DNA of 64,000 bases from NCBI GenBank assembly GCA_002481295.1, contig DLDU01000051.1, positions 1 through 64,000 of the forward strand, written 5' to 3'. A program made the position numbers and the translations under genes. Source of the DNA: Prevotella sp. UBA7764. GTDB taxonomy: Bacteria; Bacteroidota; Bacteroidia; Bacteroidales; Bacteroidaceae. Position 1 is the stretch's first letter. Each line of letters starts with the position of its first letter. Below the pieces are notes generated by a model that was not told the origin of the DNA, did not search any database, and was given only the letters and a program-made list of their open reading frames with translations. Shown in pieces: positions 33,804 through 42,733 of this stretch.

Positions 33804-36800
33804 TTAAAGGTTAATTTTCACACCGGCAACCACAGAGCGGCTCTGAGGCAGTTCGCCGAGGTCGATGCCCTGACCGATAACCGACGAGGTAGCTGAAAAC
33901 TCCGGGTCGGAACCAAGATACTTGGTGACGGTGAAGAGGTTGTTGGCCTGAATCCAAAACTGGAAGCCCTGGAAGAACGTAGAGTTCACGGGCAGGTCGT
34001 AGCTCAGCGTGAGTGTCTTCAGGCGCAGATAACTGCCGTCCTCGATCCATCGGTCGGAGAAGCGGCTGTTGCCCATCGGATCCTGGAAGGTGGCGCGCGG
34101 CACGCTGGTCTGCTGGCCTTCGGCCTGCCAACGGCTGTTGAGCGCGGTGGTCTGGTTCATGAAACGGCAGCCACCCTCAAGCTGCGAGCGCATGTAGTTG
34201 TACACATCGTTGCCCACGCTGTAGTTGAAGCGCGCCTCCAGGCGGAAACGCTTATAGGCCACGGCGGTGAACAGGTTGCCGTAGATGTCGGGATTGGGAT
34301 CACCGATGACGGTCATGTCCTTCTCGTTGATCTCATGGTTGCCGTCGGCGTCGGCAAAGCGCATGTCACCGGCCTGGAAATAGTGCTTCGTGACGCCGTT
34401 GGCGTCAAGGATGTAAAGACCGGCCTGCTGGGCTTCGTCACTTGTGGCGAACACACCGGAGGTCTTGTAGCCGTAGAAAAGGTTAGCGGCCTTGCCTACC
34501 TCGGAACGGATGGTGGCTCCATAGAGAGTCTGCTGCATGGCTTGCGCTCCGTCGGCCAAAGCGGTCACCTTATTCTTATAGTGTCCCAACGTAGCTCCGG
34601 CCTCCCACTGGAAGTCTTTCAGAGCGAGGATCTTGCCGCTGAGACTGACGTCGAAGCCCGTGTTTTCGAGTTTGCCGTCGTTGCTCCAGTTGCTGTCAAG
34701 ACCAGAGAGGAAGTTCAGGCTCTTGAGCATGAGCAGGTTGCGTGTCCAGCTCTTGTAGACGTTGAAGCCGACGCTCACACGGTTGTTGAGCAGACGGGCG
34801 TCAAGGCCAAAGTTGGCGCGGCCGGTTGTCTCCCACTTCACCTTGGTATTGCCGATGCCGGCGATGGTCTTGCCGGCGATGGCGTTGATGAAGAGCTTAG
34901 AGCTCAGATAGCTATGAGCAGCATAGTAACCGATGTTGTCGTTGCCGCTCACATCGTAGCCGGCAGTCAGACGCAGGTAGTTGACGATGGGATTACCGGC
35001 GAGCCACGGCTCGTTGGTCATCACCCAAGCGCCCTGCACAGAGGGAAACAGTCCCCAGACGACACCACAGATCTTCGCGCCACCGTCAGCGTCACGGCCG
35101 AAGAGCGAGGAGCTCTCGGCAGAGAAGTCGGCAGTGAGGAAGTAGCGGCGCTGATAGTCATACTGTGCCTGGGCATACCAGTTGATGTTGCGCCACTTCT
35201 CGTTGGTACCGTAGCTGGTGGCGTTCATCAGGCTGGAGCTCATAAACGGAGTTTTGTCGGAACCGGTGTTGTAGCCGAGCTGATAGTTGGGACGATACTC
35301 TTCCCAGTTGACGCGCACGCCGCCGAAAGCACTCACGCTGTGTCCTGCATAACGGTTGTTCCAGGTCAGACGGGTATCGCTCATCATGGAGTTTTGCTTG
35401 GCAAAGAGCGAGCGCACCTCATTGGTACGGTAGCCGTTGACCGAGGAGACATAGTACTCAGGCACACCGTTGATAGGCACGTAGTACTTCTCATTGGCGT
35501 TGACGAGGGTATAGCTGAAATGCTCGCTGAGCTGCAGGTGCGGGTTGATGGTGTATACCGGCGTGATGCTCAGGTTGAGCATAGAGTTTTCAAAGCGGTT
35601 CTTGTTCTCACCGTCGCCGTAGGTGTTCAGCGCCCAAGGGTTGGCGAGCTTCCAGTTGTAGTTGTTGTAGTCGGCAAGCGCCTCCGAGAGATAGTCCTCA
35701 GCTGTGATGTCGAGATGAGAGGTGGAGAGCTCACCATGTCCATAGGAATACGGGCTCAAGAAAGGCGACTTGACATAAGCGAGGAACGAGGGTGCTGTCG
35801 GCGTACCATCGCTGTAACCAGCAGGCGCACCGTCGTCACGGATGCTGCGAGTCGTATTGGAGTACGAGGCATCGAAGCGGATCGAGAGTGGATCTATAAG
35901 ATGTATGTCGGTATTGAAGCGGATGTTGAAACGGTTCATGCCGTTGTACTTCAACGTGCTGTTGGCGGTCGTGTAGCCCACGGAGAGGTTATAGCTGGCC
36001 ACCTTGTCACCACCCTCGACTTGAATGCCGTAGTTTTGGGTCAGTGCGGAACGGTAGACCTCGTCTTTCCAGTCGGTGTCGTTGTGATACTGCTTATAAT
36101 AGTAGTAGTCGGGATCAGCGTTGAGCCATTTGAATTCACGTATGGGCGTACTGGTGGACTTGAGCAGTTCCGAGGCATAGCCGCGGTACTGGCCGGCGTT
36201 CATCATGTCGATGAACTTTGGCTCAAAGGTCACTCCGGCAGACAGAGAGGCGGTGATGCGCGTGGCCATGCTCTTCGAGCGCTTGGTCTCGATGAGGATG
36301 ACACCGTTGGCACCCTTGGAACCGTAAAGGGCAGTACCGTTGCGCAGCACGGTGACCTTGTCGATGTCGGCGGGGTTGATAGCCGTGAGAATGTCATTGG
36401 CAAAGCCACTGTGGAGCATGCTGTGACCATACTGCTGGTCGAAGACGACACCGTCGACGACGATCAGCGGCTGGGCATTGGCATAGATACTGTTCAGGCC
36501 CTGCACATACATGTTGGCACCCACACCGGGCGTGTTGTTGCGGGTGATGACGTGAGCATAAGCGCCGAGCTGCTTTTCAATCTCTTCTTTGATATTAAGT
36601 GCACCGGAGTACTGCATATCACTGGCCGAACGGTCGTTGCGCAAGTCGGTGGCAGCGTCGTAGTCTGCGGTGAACGTGGAGGGATAGAGCAGCAGGTCGC
36701 CCTGCTTTTCGCCCTTGACAAGTCCGGCGGAGAGCAGGTTATGGGAAGGCAGTTTCACCATTATTGAGGAGGCGAAGACTGGTACATCGAAGGCAAACGA

Positions 36801-37085
36801 GCCGTCGTCGTCGGTCAGAGCCGTATAGCCCTGCACGCCAACGGCACCAACGATGGCACCGGGCAGCGGCTTGTGGGTGACAGCGCTGAGGATGCGTCCG
36901 GAGATATGTCGCGTAGCATAGTGCTTCCTCACCGGTGCCACGACCGTCTTCTTCACGGGCTCAGCATCCTCCATGTCGTCCTGGGCATGAATGGCCACAG
37001 GCAAGGCCAGCATACCGGCGGTCAGGAAAACCATCGGCAACCGTCGGCTGATCGTGTGATAGGATATGATAGTGTTGATTTCCAT
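33804..37085 (-). CDS. Atypical SusC-family TonB-dependent transporter
   Basis: A 1093-residue outer-membrane transporter with a long signal region (ATG 37085; cleavage probably after IHAQ, about residue 34). A short acidic/basic linker (DDMEDAEPVKKTVVAPVRK) precedes the beta domain ISGRILSAVTHKPLPGAIVGA. The plug has QPLIVVDGVVFDQQYGH and VTVLRNGTALYGSKGANGVILIETKR; the barrel ends SVVAGVKINL. The VVxGYG-type TonB box found in the other three SusC proteins is absent after the beta domain. Either KTVVAPV in the linker serves, or the energy coupling differs. It is the second SusC of the cluster and lies directly downstream of two fasciclin lipoproteins. Confidence 0.9.
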   Translation of the reverse strand: MEINTIISYHTISRRLPMVFLTAGMLALPVAIHAQDDMEDAEPVKKTVVAPVRKHYATRHISGRILSAVTHKPLPGAIVGAVGVQGYTALTDDDGSFAFDVPVFASSIMVKLPSHNLLSAGLVKGEKQGDLLLYPSTFTADYDAATDLRNDRSASDMQYSGALNIKEEIEKQLGAYAHVITRNNTPGVGANMYVQGLNSIYANAQPLIVVDGVVFDQQYGHSMLHSGFANDILTAINPADIDKVTVLRNGTALYGSKGANGVILIETKRSKSMATRITASLSAGVTFEPKFIDMMNAGQYRGYASELLKSTSTPIREFKWLNADPDYYYYKQYHNDTDWKDEVYRSALTQNYGIQVEGGDKVASYNLSVGYTTANSTLKYNGMNRFNIRFNTDIHLIDPLSIRFDASYSNTTRSIRDDGAPAGYSDGTPTAPSFLAYVKSPFLSPYSYGHGELSTSHLDITAEDYLSEALADYNNYNWKLANPWALNTYGDGENKNRFENSMLNLSITPVYTINPHLQLSEHFSYTLVNANEKYYVPINGVPEYYVSSVNGYRTNEVRSLFAKQNSMMSDTRLTWNNRYAGHSVSAFGGVRVNWEEYRPNYQLGYNTGSDKTPFMSSSLMNATSYGTNEKWRNINWYAQAQYDYQRRYFLTADFSAESSSLFGRDADGGAKICGVVWGLFPSVQGAWVMTNEPWLAGNPIVNYLRLTAGYDVSGNDNIGYYAAHSYLSSKLFINAIAGKTIAGIGNTKVKWETTGRANFGLDARLLNNRVSVGFNVYKSWTRNLLMLKSLNFLSGLDSNWSNDGKLENTGFDVSLSGKILALKDFQWEAGATLGHYKNKVTALADGAQAMQQTLYGATIRSEVGKAANLFYGYKTSGVFATSDEAQQAGLYILDANGVTKHYFQAGDMRFADADGNHEINEKDMTVIGDPNPDIYGNLFTAVAYKRFRLEARFNYSVGNDVYNYMRSQLEGGCRFMNQTTALNSRWQAEGQQTSVPRATFQDPMGNSRFSDRWIEDGSYLRLKTLTLSYDLPVNSTFFQGFQFWIQANNLFTVTKYLGSDPEFSATSSVIGQGIDLGELPQSRSVVAGVKINL

Positions 37086-37121
37086 GTTTCGTGTGTTTAA
37101 AGATGGGTTGTTGGTTGCTGG

Positions 37122-38825
37122 TTACTCCTCCTCATGGGGTTTGAGGATGATGGCGTCGATATGCAGATAACGGTTATACAGTCCTTCGCGTATTTGGGAA
37201 TTTCTCACGTTGGTATCGATGATGAGCTGCGCCGTGGGCTTCTGGTTGTAGCCGCAATAGTTGAACTTAAAGTCCTTGGCCACCAAGAAAGTGTCGACTT
37301 GGTCGGCTGTGGTGGTGAACTTCGATCCCAACGTAGTCCAAGAACGAGAATTTGAAGAGATCTTGCCGCTTTTGTCGCACTGGGCCAGACGCACACGGAA
37401 TACGGTGGGCAGACGCTGCATGTCGCTGGCCAGCTCGTCGCCGGCGATGGCCGGTGCCGTGATGACATAGATGTCATAGGGCACATCGGAGAGCAAGTTA
37501 GGCAGATTGAAGTAAACCATAGGATCGTTTGACGTGCCAGAAGGCAACAATGTGCTATATGCGTGGTTGTGGATCTTATTATAGAAGGGATTGTCTGTGG
37601 ACACCTTCGTCACCTCCAATGGATACACGGTCTTTTCATAATCCACAGAATCGACATTGACGGACTTCTCGCCCTCAAGGTAATAGTTCCACATGAAGGT
37701 CTCACGGGCCTTGATACGCCAGTTGGCCTGGCTGAGGAGCACACCATTGCTGCACGTATGCTGGGAGGCACCGTTGAACACGCCGTCAGCAGCGAAGGGC
37801 TTGTCATAGATGCAGTAGCGCTCACGGGCATCGCCATAGTAGAGCTCGCGCTTCTGGGGCTTGCGGGCATCGGTGGAGAAAGCGGAGTCCTGGAACGACA
37901 CATCGCTGTTGACAGTGTTCACCGAACGGTTGAACACGGTACCGGTGATGATTGCCCAGCGGGCATTTACCCAAGTCAGCGAGTCGCGCAGACGCGGATC
38001 GCTGCTATAGACGCTGTTGTTGTACTTGAAATACTTCTCGTACTTCGGCACGAGTTTGTTCCAAACCTCGTTGGTGGGAGCGAGCATCCAATAAGTACTG
38101 TCCTCGGCATTGATATACCCAATCGCACCAAGGAGCGTGTTCTGCAACGTAGACACAGAGTCAAGGTAAACAGTCTTACCGTCGATGATGTCACCGGCCA
38201 CACTTTTCGAAGGATCGAACTCGTAGCGGTTGAACGAATAGACGAAGTTGGCCACAGAGTCGAGACCTTCCACCTTTTTCAGTCCTTCAAGGATATTTGG
38301 CACATAGCCGGCCGGCCGTGCAACGGTGTAGAGCACACCGTTGCCGTAGACCTGATTGCCTTTGGTGATGTCGTCATCGCCAAACTTCGAGGCTGTGAGC
38401 AATTTATACTTACCGTTGAGCATGACGATGGAGTCGTGTGCGGACGTGCCTGTAGAGTAGTTGTACAGGGCGATGTGGTTCTGCACAAACTCCTTGAGCG
38501 TGCTGTTGTCCTTGTCACGCACACCATGAGACTTCTCATTATTATAAGCCTCGATGAGCTTGTCGGCACTCTCCTTGGTGAAGTTGTCGTTCGTGGGTGC
38601 GAAGACCGTGAACATCTGGCTGCTGGCCAACGCACGGTCATAGCCTACAGTCTTCACCACCGAGGCGAAGTTGCTCAGGTCGGGATTGGCTTCGATGGCC
38701 TCCCACAGATTGCCATCAGCACTGACGTTGGCGTGATAGTGGTCGTCCCAGTCATCGGTGCAACTGGCCAGAGCGACTACGGCCGTGAGCACCAGGACTA
38801 TTTTCTTATAGATGTTTCTTTTCAT
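37122..38825 (-). CDS. Fasciclin-domain surface lipoprotein (567 residues)
   Basis: A lipoprotein with signal MKRNIYKKIVLVLTAVVALA and lipobox ALASC (Cys22). An ATG two codons upstream (38831) is an alternative start. A first fasciclin module (about 40-185) shows LSNFASVVKTVGYDRALASS and FTVFAPTNDNF. A second, less regular one follows (about 190-330, YWMLAPTNEVWNKL). The C-terminal third (about 410-567) is a beta-rich region, VYFNLPNLLSDVPYDIYVIT...YLHIDAIILKP, like a carbohydrate-binding sandwich. Fasciclin modules mediate adhesion in other organisms. Placed between SusD and SusC genes, the likely role here is as an accessory surface glycan-binding protein. Confidence 0.82.
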   Translation of the reverse strand: MKRNIYKKIVLVLTAVVALASCTDDWDDHYHANVSADGNLWEAIEANPDLSNFASVVKTVGYDRALASSQMFTVFAPTNDNFTKESADKLIEAYNNEKSHGVRDKDNSTLKEFVQNHIALYNYSTGTSAHDSIVMLNGKYKLLTASKFGDDDITKGNQVYGNGVLYTVARPAGYVPNILEGLKKVEGLDSVANFVYSFNRYEFDPSKSVAGDIIDGKTVYLDSVSTLQNTLLGAIGYINAEDSTYWMLAPTNEVWNKLVPKYEKYFKYNNSVYSSDPRLRDSLTWVNARWAIITGTVFNRSVNTVNSDVSFQDSAFSTDARKPQKRELYYGDARERYCIYDKPFAADGVFNGASQHTCSNGVLLSQANWRIKARETFMWNYYLEGEKSVNVDSVDYEKTVYPLEVTKVSTDNPFYNKIHNHAYSTLLPSGTSNDPMVYFNLPNLLSDVPYDIYVITAPAIAGDELASDMQRLPTVFRVRLAQCDKSGKISSNSRSWTTLGSKFTTTADQVDTFLVAKDFKFNYCGYNQKPTAQLIIDTNVRNSQIREGLYNRYLHIDAIILKPHEEE

Positions 38826-38855
38826 AATCATTGGTTCTTCTTTCGTGGTTCTCGT

Positions 38856-40946
38856 TTACAGGTCGGTCTCCATCTGTCCGGCACCTACAGCGTAGATGCT
38901 CTTCGGCACGATCTCGAGATAGTCGAGCATAAACTCGTTGTTGTTACCGAGCTTGCTGGTCGACGTACAGCGGATGCGCAGATAGTGGTCGGTCTTCGGA
39001 TTGATGTGTACAGTACAGAGCACGATACGGTGGGTACGCTCGTTGTTGACGAATTCGTTGATGACACTACCATCAGTATGATAGCCACCATAAGGTCCGC
39101 GGTAACGGCCGAGGTTGCGCAGCATCTTCTGATCCTGTGCCTTCTCCTCATCGGTGAACTTGGCCCAGTTGTTGGTCCACTTATCACCAAGAATAGTTGA
39201 ATTGTTGAGGAACTTACGCATGTCCAAGGGGATGCCCTGCGGGCGGTTGTCGAAATAGATCTGAGCCACACCACGGGTTTCCAAGGCACAGAAGCCGAGA
39301 CGAATCTGATAGTCACCCTCATAAGGCACCGGCGGCAAGCGGAAAGAGATGTCGTAGTCACCGAAGAGGTTGAACTCATCTCCCTCGTAGCTCCAGAAGT
39401 TGCGGTGAGGACGACGGTAGACAAGGTAGCCGCCACGCATGGTCACATGGTCGAGATAGCCCTTGGGGAACCAGTAGTTCTTGCCGTTGGCAAAGGTCTG
39501 GTCGGCTTTGTTTGCATTATCATCCTTGGCGGGGTCACCGTTGAGACGGATGTTCTCGGTCATCAACTGAGGGAAGACGGTGGAGAAGTCCATGCGGATG
39601 CGGTCATTGAACACGCCCATCTGTGTGGTCTTGTCGAAGGCAATGATGTCGTCGATATAGAAGTAGCGGCCGTTAGGAGCGTCCTGCACATACTGGTCCT
39701 CGATCGTAGGCAGCACCTTGGCACCACGGATGAGGTCGTTGTTCTGGTATTTGCTGTAGCTGTCCTGACGGCGGTTGATGAAACGCTGACCGTAGTCGGA
39801 TCCTTGCTTGACCTTGCCACCGATAGTAGCCTGATCGAGTTTCATCATGGTATGAGGCATCATGGTCTCGTACCAGTCGGTAGGATCCATGAGGTCGACC
39901 TTGATGCCGATGGCGGTGTTGGCCGTTGGTTTGGTCCATGAATACTCCAGCGGCGTGAGTTTGTTCCATCCGATGACGTCGCGGGTGAGGATATGGTAGG
40001 CGATGAACATGTTGAGCGGGTTCATGCGCCGAGTGATCTTGTCGATGCCCTTGTCGGCCTGATAGTCGGCGTCATCGCCATAGACGGGGTCATAGAGCTT
40101 GCAGGCCAAGTCGTAGAGGGCTTGCAGATTACCGTTGGACATGGAGATACCGTTGGCCTTGATCTTGGCCTTGAGCAAGGAGTCCTTCTCTACAAAGACC
40201 GTGAAACCGTACTTCTTGTCAGCAGGCGGACAGGCTATCTCGTGCCAAGTGTGAGATGTGTAGGAGTATAAGTCGTAGTTGTCAGCGTTGTAGCTGTTGT
40301 CCTTGACCTTATAGAGCGAGTCCTGCAGGCCTGTAGCCTTCAGTGCCTCAAAGAACATGCTGATCTGGTCGTTGGCACCAAGGATGTCGGCAATGGAGCT
40401 GTTGGAGTTCTCAAGCACGGCACTGATAGGTTGCACGATACCGTTCTGCACGGAGTCGTCCTTAGTGGCGTTGTAGATATAGGCCATACGGTTGAGTTCC
40501 ACCACAGTGTTGCTGTCCTTGTCCATACCATGGGAGACCTGGATGAAGCGCTTGTTGAGGTTCTCGGTGTTGAGCGTGCCATCGTTCATGTCGATGGTAG
40601 CATAGATATTATTCACCAAGTGGGAGCGTGCGATGGTGTCGCACTCACCCTGGGTGAGATCCTGTACCGAGTTGAGACCGTGCTTTTTCAGATAGGTCGC
40701 CATCACCGAGTTCGACGGCAAGAAACAAGTGTAGTGTCCATAGGCTGAAAGCACGTCCATCAGTCCGGCCTGCTTGACGACATAGGCAAAGTCGCTGTAT
40801 TCCGGTCGGTTGTTGATGTAGTCGCTCATCATCTCGCCCTTGAACGTGTAGTAATTGGAAGTGTCCGGCTCATCGGAGCACGAGGCGAGCCCCAGACCTC
40901 CGACAAGGCAACAGACAGAGAGGATGATGCTGAATATCTTTTTCAT
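38856..40946 (-). CDS. Fasciclin-domain surface lipoprotein (696 residues)
   Basis: A lipoprotein starting MKKIFSIILSVCCLVGGLG with lipobox GLASC (Cys23). An in-frame start 64 codons upstream is rejected because it overlaps the susD gene and precedes a normal signal peptide. Fasciclin-like modules lie at about 40-180 (YSDFAYVVKQAGLMDVLSAYG, then YTCFLPSNSV) and about 185-345 (FGFTVFVEKD-type strand, ILTRDVIGWN). The C-terminal 220 residues form a beta-rich domain with DYDISFRLPPVPYEGDYQIRL, similar to carbohydrate-binding sandwiches. It is homologous in layout to the 567-residue protein encoded next, suggesting an old tandem duplication. Confidence 0.82.
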   Translation of the reverse strand: MKKIFSIILSVCCLVGGLGLASCSDEPDTSNYYTFKGEMMSDYINNRPEYSDFAYVVKQAGLMDVLSAYGHYTCFLPSNSVMATYLKKHGLNSVQDLTQGECDTIARSHLVNNIYATIDMNDGTLNTENLNKRFIQVSHGMDKDSNTVVELNRMAYIYNATKDDSVQNGIVQPISAVLENSNSSIADILGANDQISMFFEALKATGLQDSLYKVKDNSYNADNYDLYSYTSHTWHEIACPPADKKYGFTVFVEKDSLLKAKIKANGISMSNGNLQALYDLACKLYDPVYGDDADYQADKGIDKITRRMNPLNMFIAYHILTRDVIGWNKLTPLEYSWTKPTANTAIGIKVDLMDPTDWYETMMPHTMMKLDQATIGGKVKQGSDYGQRFINRRQDSYSKYQNNDLIRGAKVLPTIEDQYVQDAPNGRYFYIDDIIAFDKTTQMGVFNDRIRMDFSTVFPQLMTENIRLNGDPAKDDNANKADQTFANGKNYWFPKGYLDHVTMRGGYLVYRRPHRNFWSYEGDEFNLFGDYDISFRLPPVPYEGDYQIRLGFCALETRGVAQIYFDNRPQGIPLDMRKFLNNSTILGDKWTNNWAKFTDEEKAQDQKMLRNLGRYRGPYGGYHTDGSVINEFVNNERTHRIVLCTVHINPKTDHYLRIRCTSTSKLGNNNEFMLDYLEIVPKSIYAVGAGQMETDL

Positions 40947-40998
40947 TGCTGGTTCGTTTATATATATAATACAATGAGTATTTGCTGAATGCTGGCGT

Positions 40999-42717
40999 TT
41001 ATTTGTTCTGTTCGATGCTCTCGTCGACACCACTGCCGAAGGCCGGGTTCTGCTTGAGGTTATCGTTGACCTTGAGCTCATCGATATTGTAAGGCCAGTA
41101 GATATAGTCCATCTTACCGAGCTTGCCGCTGATGGCACTGGTGTTGGAGGTGAACTTCATCAAAGTCTGCTGGCGCAGATAGTCGGTGTTGCCGTCGCGA
41201 CGAGAGCGGCAGACGAGATCGTACCAACGCTTGCCCTCGAACATCAGCTCGCGCTGGCGCTCGGCCATCACCAAGTTCTCAATCTTCTCTTTTGTAGCGT
41301 AGTCGTCGGCTTTCAGGGTGTCCTTGAGAACGCTTTCGCACACCGAACGCTTGTTCACGGCGTTGACCAGAGAGAAGGCCTGCGTCATGTAGTTCTTGTC
41401 TTGATCGCTCAATTCGCTGGCATTGCTCATCAGGGCGGTGAGAGCCTCTGCCTTCATCAGCATCACGTCGGACAGTCGATAGATGATCCAGTTGGCCTTG
41501 CACTTGCCCTCTGCATAAGGACTAAAGTGTGAAGCAATTACATTTTTTGTACCTCCGGAATAGTCTACGTTCACCGTTGCGAAGCATCCCTTGCTGATCA
41601 TGCCGTTGTTCATGTTCTCGTAGTAGCGGCCGTCGTACTTGGAGAATACCTGATTGTCCTGTCCTTCGGTGCCGTTCACATAGGTGGAAGGAGCAGCATA
41701 CCCCGCGACGATATCTCCCTTAGAGAACATGTAGAAGTCGTTGGCGGCTCCATTGCTCGGCATGTTGTCATCACGCATATAGGTGAGCTCGAAGATGCTT
41801 TCCATGCTGTTGCCATAGCCAAAGATCTCAGTGTAGGCATTGCCATAGACGGTATTGGTAAAGGCATCGCTGATAAGCGGATAGCCATTGACGCGAGCCT
41901 CATCGTCGGCAGAGAGCTTGTTGTAGAAACCCTTGTCCTTGGCACGCTGACGCATAGAAGCAATGATCATGTCGGCATACTGGATGCACTTGTTGTAGTC
42001 TTTCTTCCACAGATACATGTCGCAAAGCATGGCGTGGATGGCATCCTGCGTGATGCGCCCTGTCTGGTACAGAGCCTTGGTAGAGCTGGAAGAAGGATAA
42101 TTCTTCACGGCGTTGTCCTGCACATGCTCCAAATCGGTAATAAGCGAGTCAAGTACATCGTCGAACTTCGTGGCCGGGAGGTTCATCACCTGGTTGTCGT
42201 CGGCGAAGGATACGGTAGTGTAAGGCACGTCGCGGAAGGTACGGATCAGATAGAAGTAACACAAGTCGCGGATGGCGCTGGCCTCAGCGATGTCGGCATT
42301 GAGCTCCGACTGCGAGAAGGCAGGATCGGTAGCTGCTACGGCAGGTGCGTGCTCGATCAGTGTGTTGGCACTGTTGATGATGTAGTAGAACGGCGTCCAT
42401 GTAGTGTAGCCGTTGGAGGCATCTATGTCCTCCTTGAAGATCTTCTGCAACGAGACGTCCTTCTCGATATTGCTGCCCGAGGTGACATTGTCGCTGCGGA
42501 ACTCGCCCCAGATCATCATGCGCTTCACCACGCCGGCATCCTGCAGGCTGGCGTACAGACCGGTCATCATCTGGTCGACATCGGCTTTCTCGTTCCAGAA
42601 CTCATCTTCCACCGTCACGTTCTGAGGCTTCACCTCAAGGAAGTCACTGCACGAGACAAGGCTCAGCAGGGCCGCAACGGCTGTGATAATGCTATATATT
42701 GTATTTCTGCGTTTCAT
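40999..42717 (-). CDS. SusD/RagB-family lipoprotein (first pair of the large cluster)
   Basis: A 572-residue surface lipoprotein with lipobox SLVSC (Cys23), followed by SDFLEVKPQNVTVEDEFW. SusD landmarks include YYIINSANTLIEHAP, SAIRDLCYFYLIRTFRDVPYTTV, WIIYRLSDVMLMKAEALTAL and LVMAERQRELMFEGKRWYDLVCRSRRDG. It ends with YWPYNIDELKVNDNLKQNPAF. It begins 17 bases after its SusC gene. It is followed by two fasciclin lipoproteins. Confidence 0.95.
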   Translation of the reverse strand: MKRRNTIYSIITAVAALLSLVSCSDFLEVKPQNVTVEDEFWNEKADVDQMMTGLYASLQDAGVVKRMMIWGEFRSDNVTSGSNIEKDVSLQKIFKEDIDASNGYTTWTPFYYIINSANTLIEHAPAVAATDPAFSQSELNADIAEASAIRDLCYFYLIRTFRDVPYTTVSFADDNQVMNLPATKFDDVLDSLITDLEHVQDNAVKNYPSSSSTKALYQTGRITQDAIHAMLCDMYLWKKDYNKCIQYADMIIASMRQRAKDKGFYNKLSADDEARVNGYPLISDAFTNTVYGNAYTEIFGYGNSMESIFELTYMRDDNMPSNGAANDFYMFSKGDIVAGYAAPSTYVNGTEGQDNQVFSKYDGRYYENMNNGMISKGCFATVNVDYSGGTKNVIASHFSPYAEGKCKANWIIYRLSDVMLMKAEALTALMSNASELSDQDKNYMTQAFSLVNAVNKRSVCESVLKDTLKADDYATKEKIENLVMAERQRELMFEGKRWYDLVCRSRRDGNTDYLRQQTLMKFTSNTSAISGKLGKMDYIYWPYNIDELKVNDNLKQNPAFGSGVDESIEQNK

Positions 42718-42733
42718 GACTGTAATTGTATGA

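Noticed and set aside
34335..36767. Plus-strand open frame of 810 codons opposite the second SusC
   Set aside because: Shadow frame; the minus strand has the complete SusC plug and barrel pattern.
40947..41138. 64-codon N-terminal extension of the 696-residue fasciclin lipoprotein
   Set aside because: It overlaps the end of the upstream susD gene and is Ser/Thr/Arg-rich; the ATG at 40946 begins a proper lipoprotein signal.
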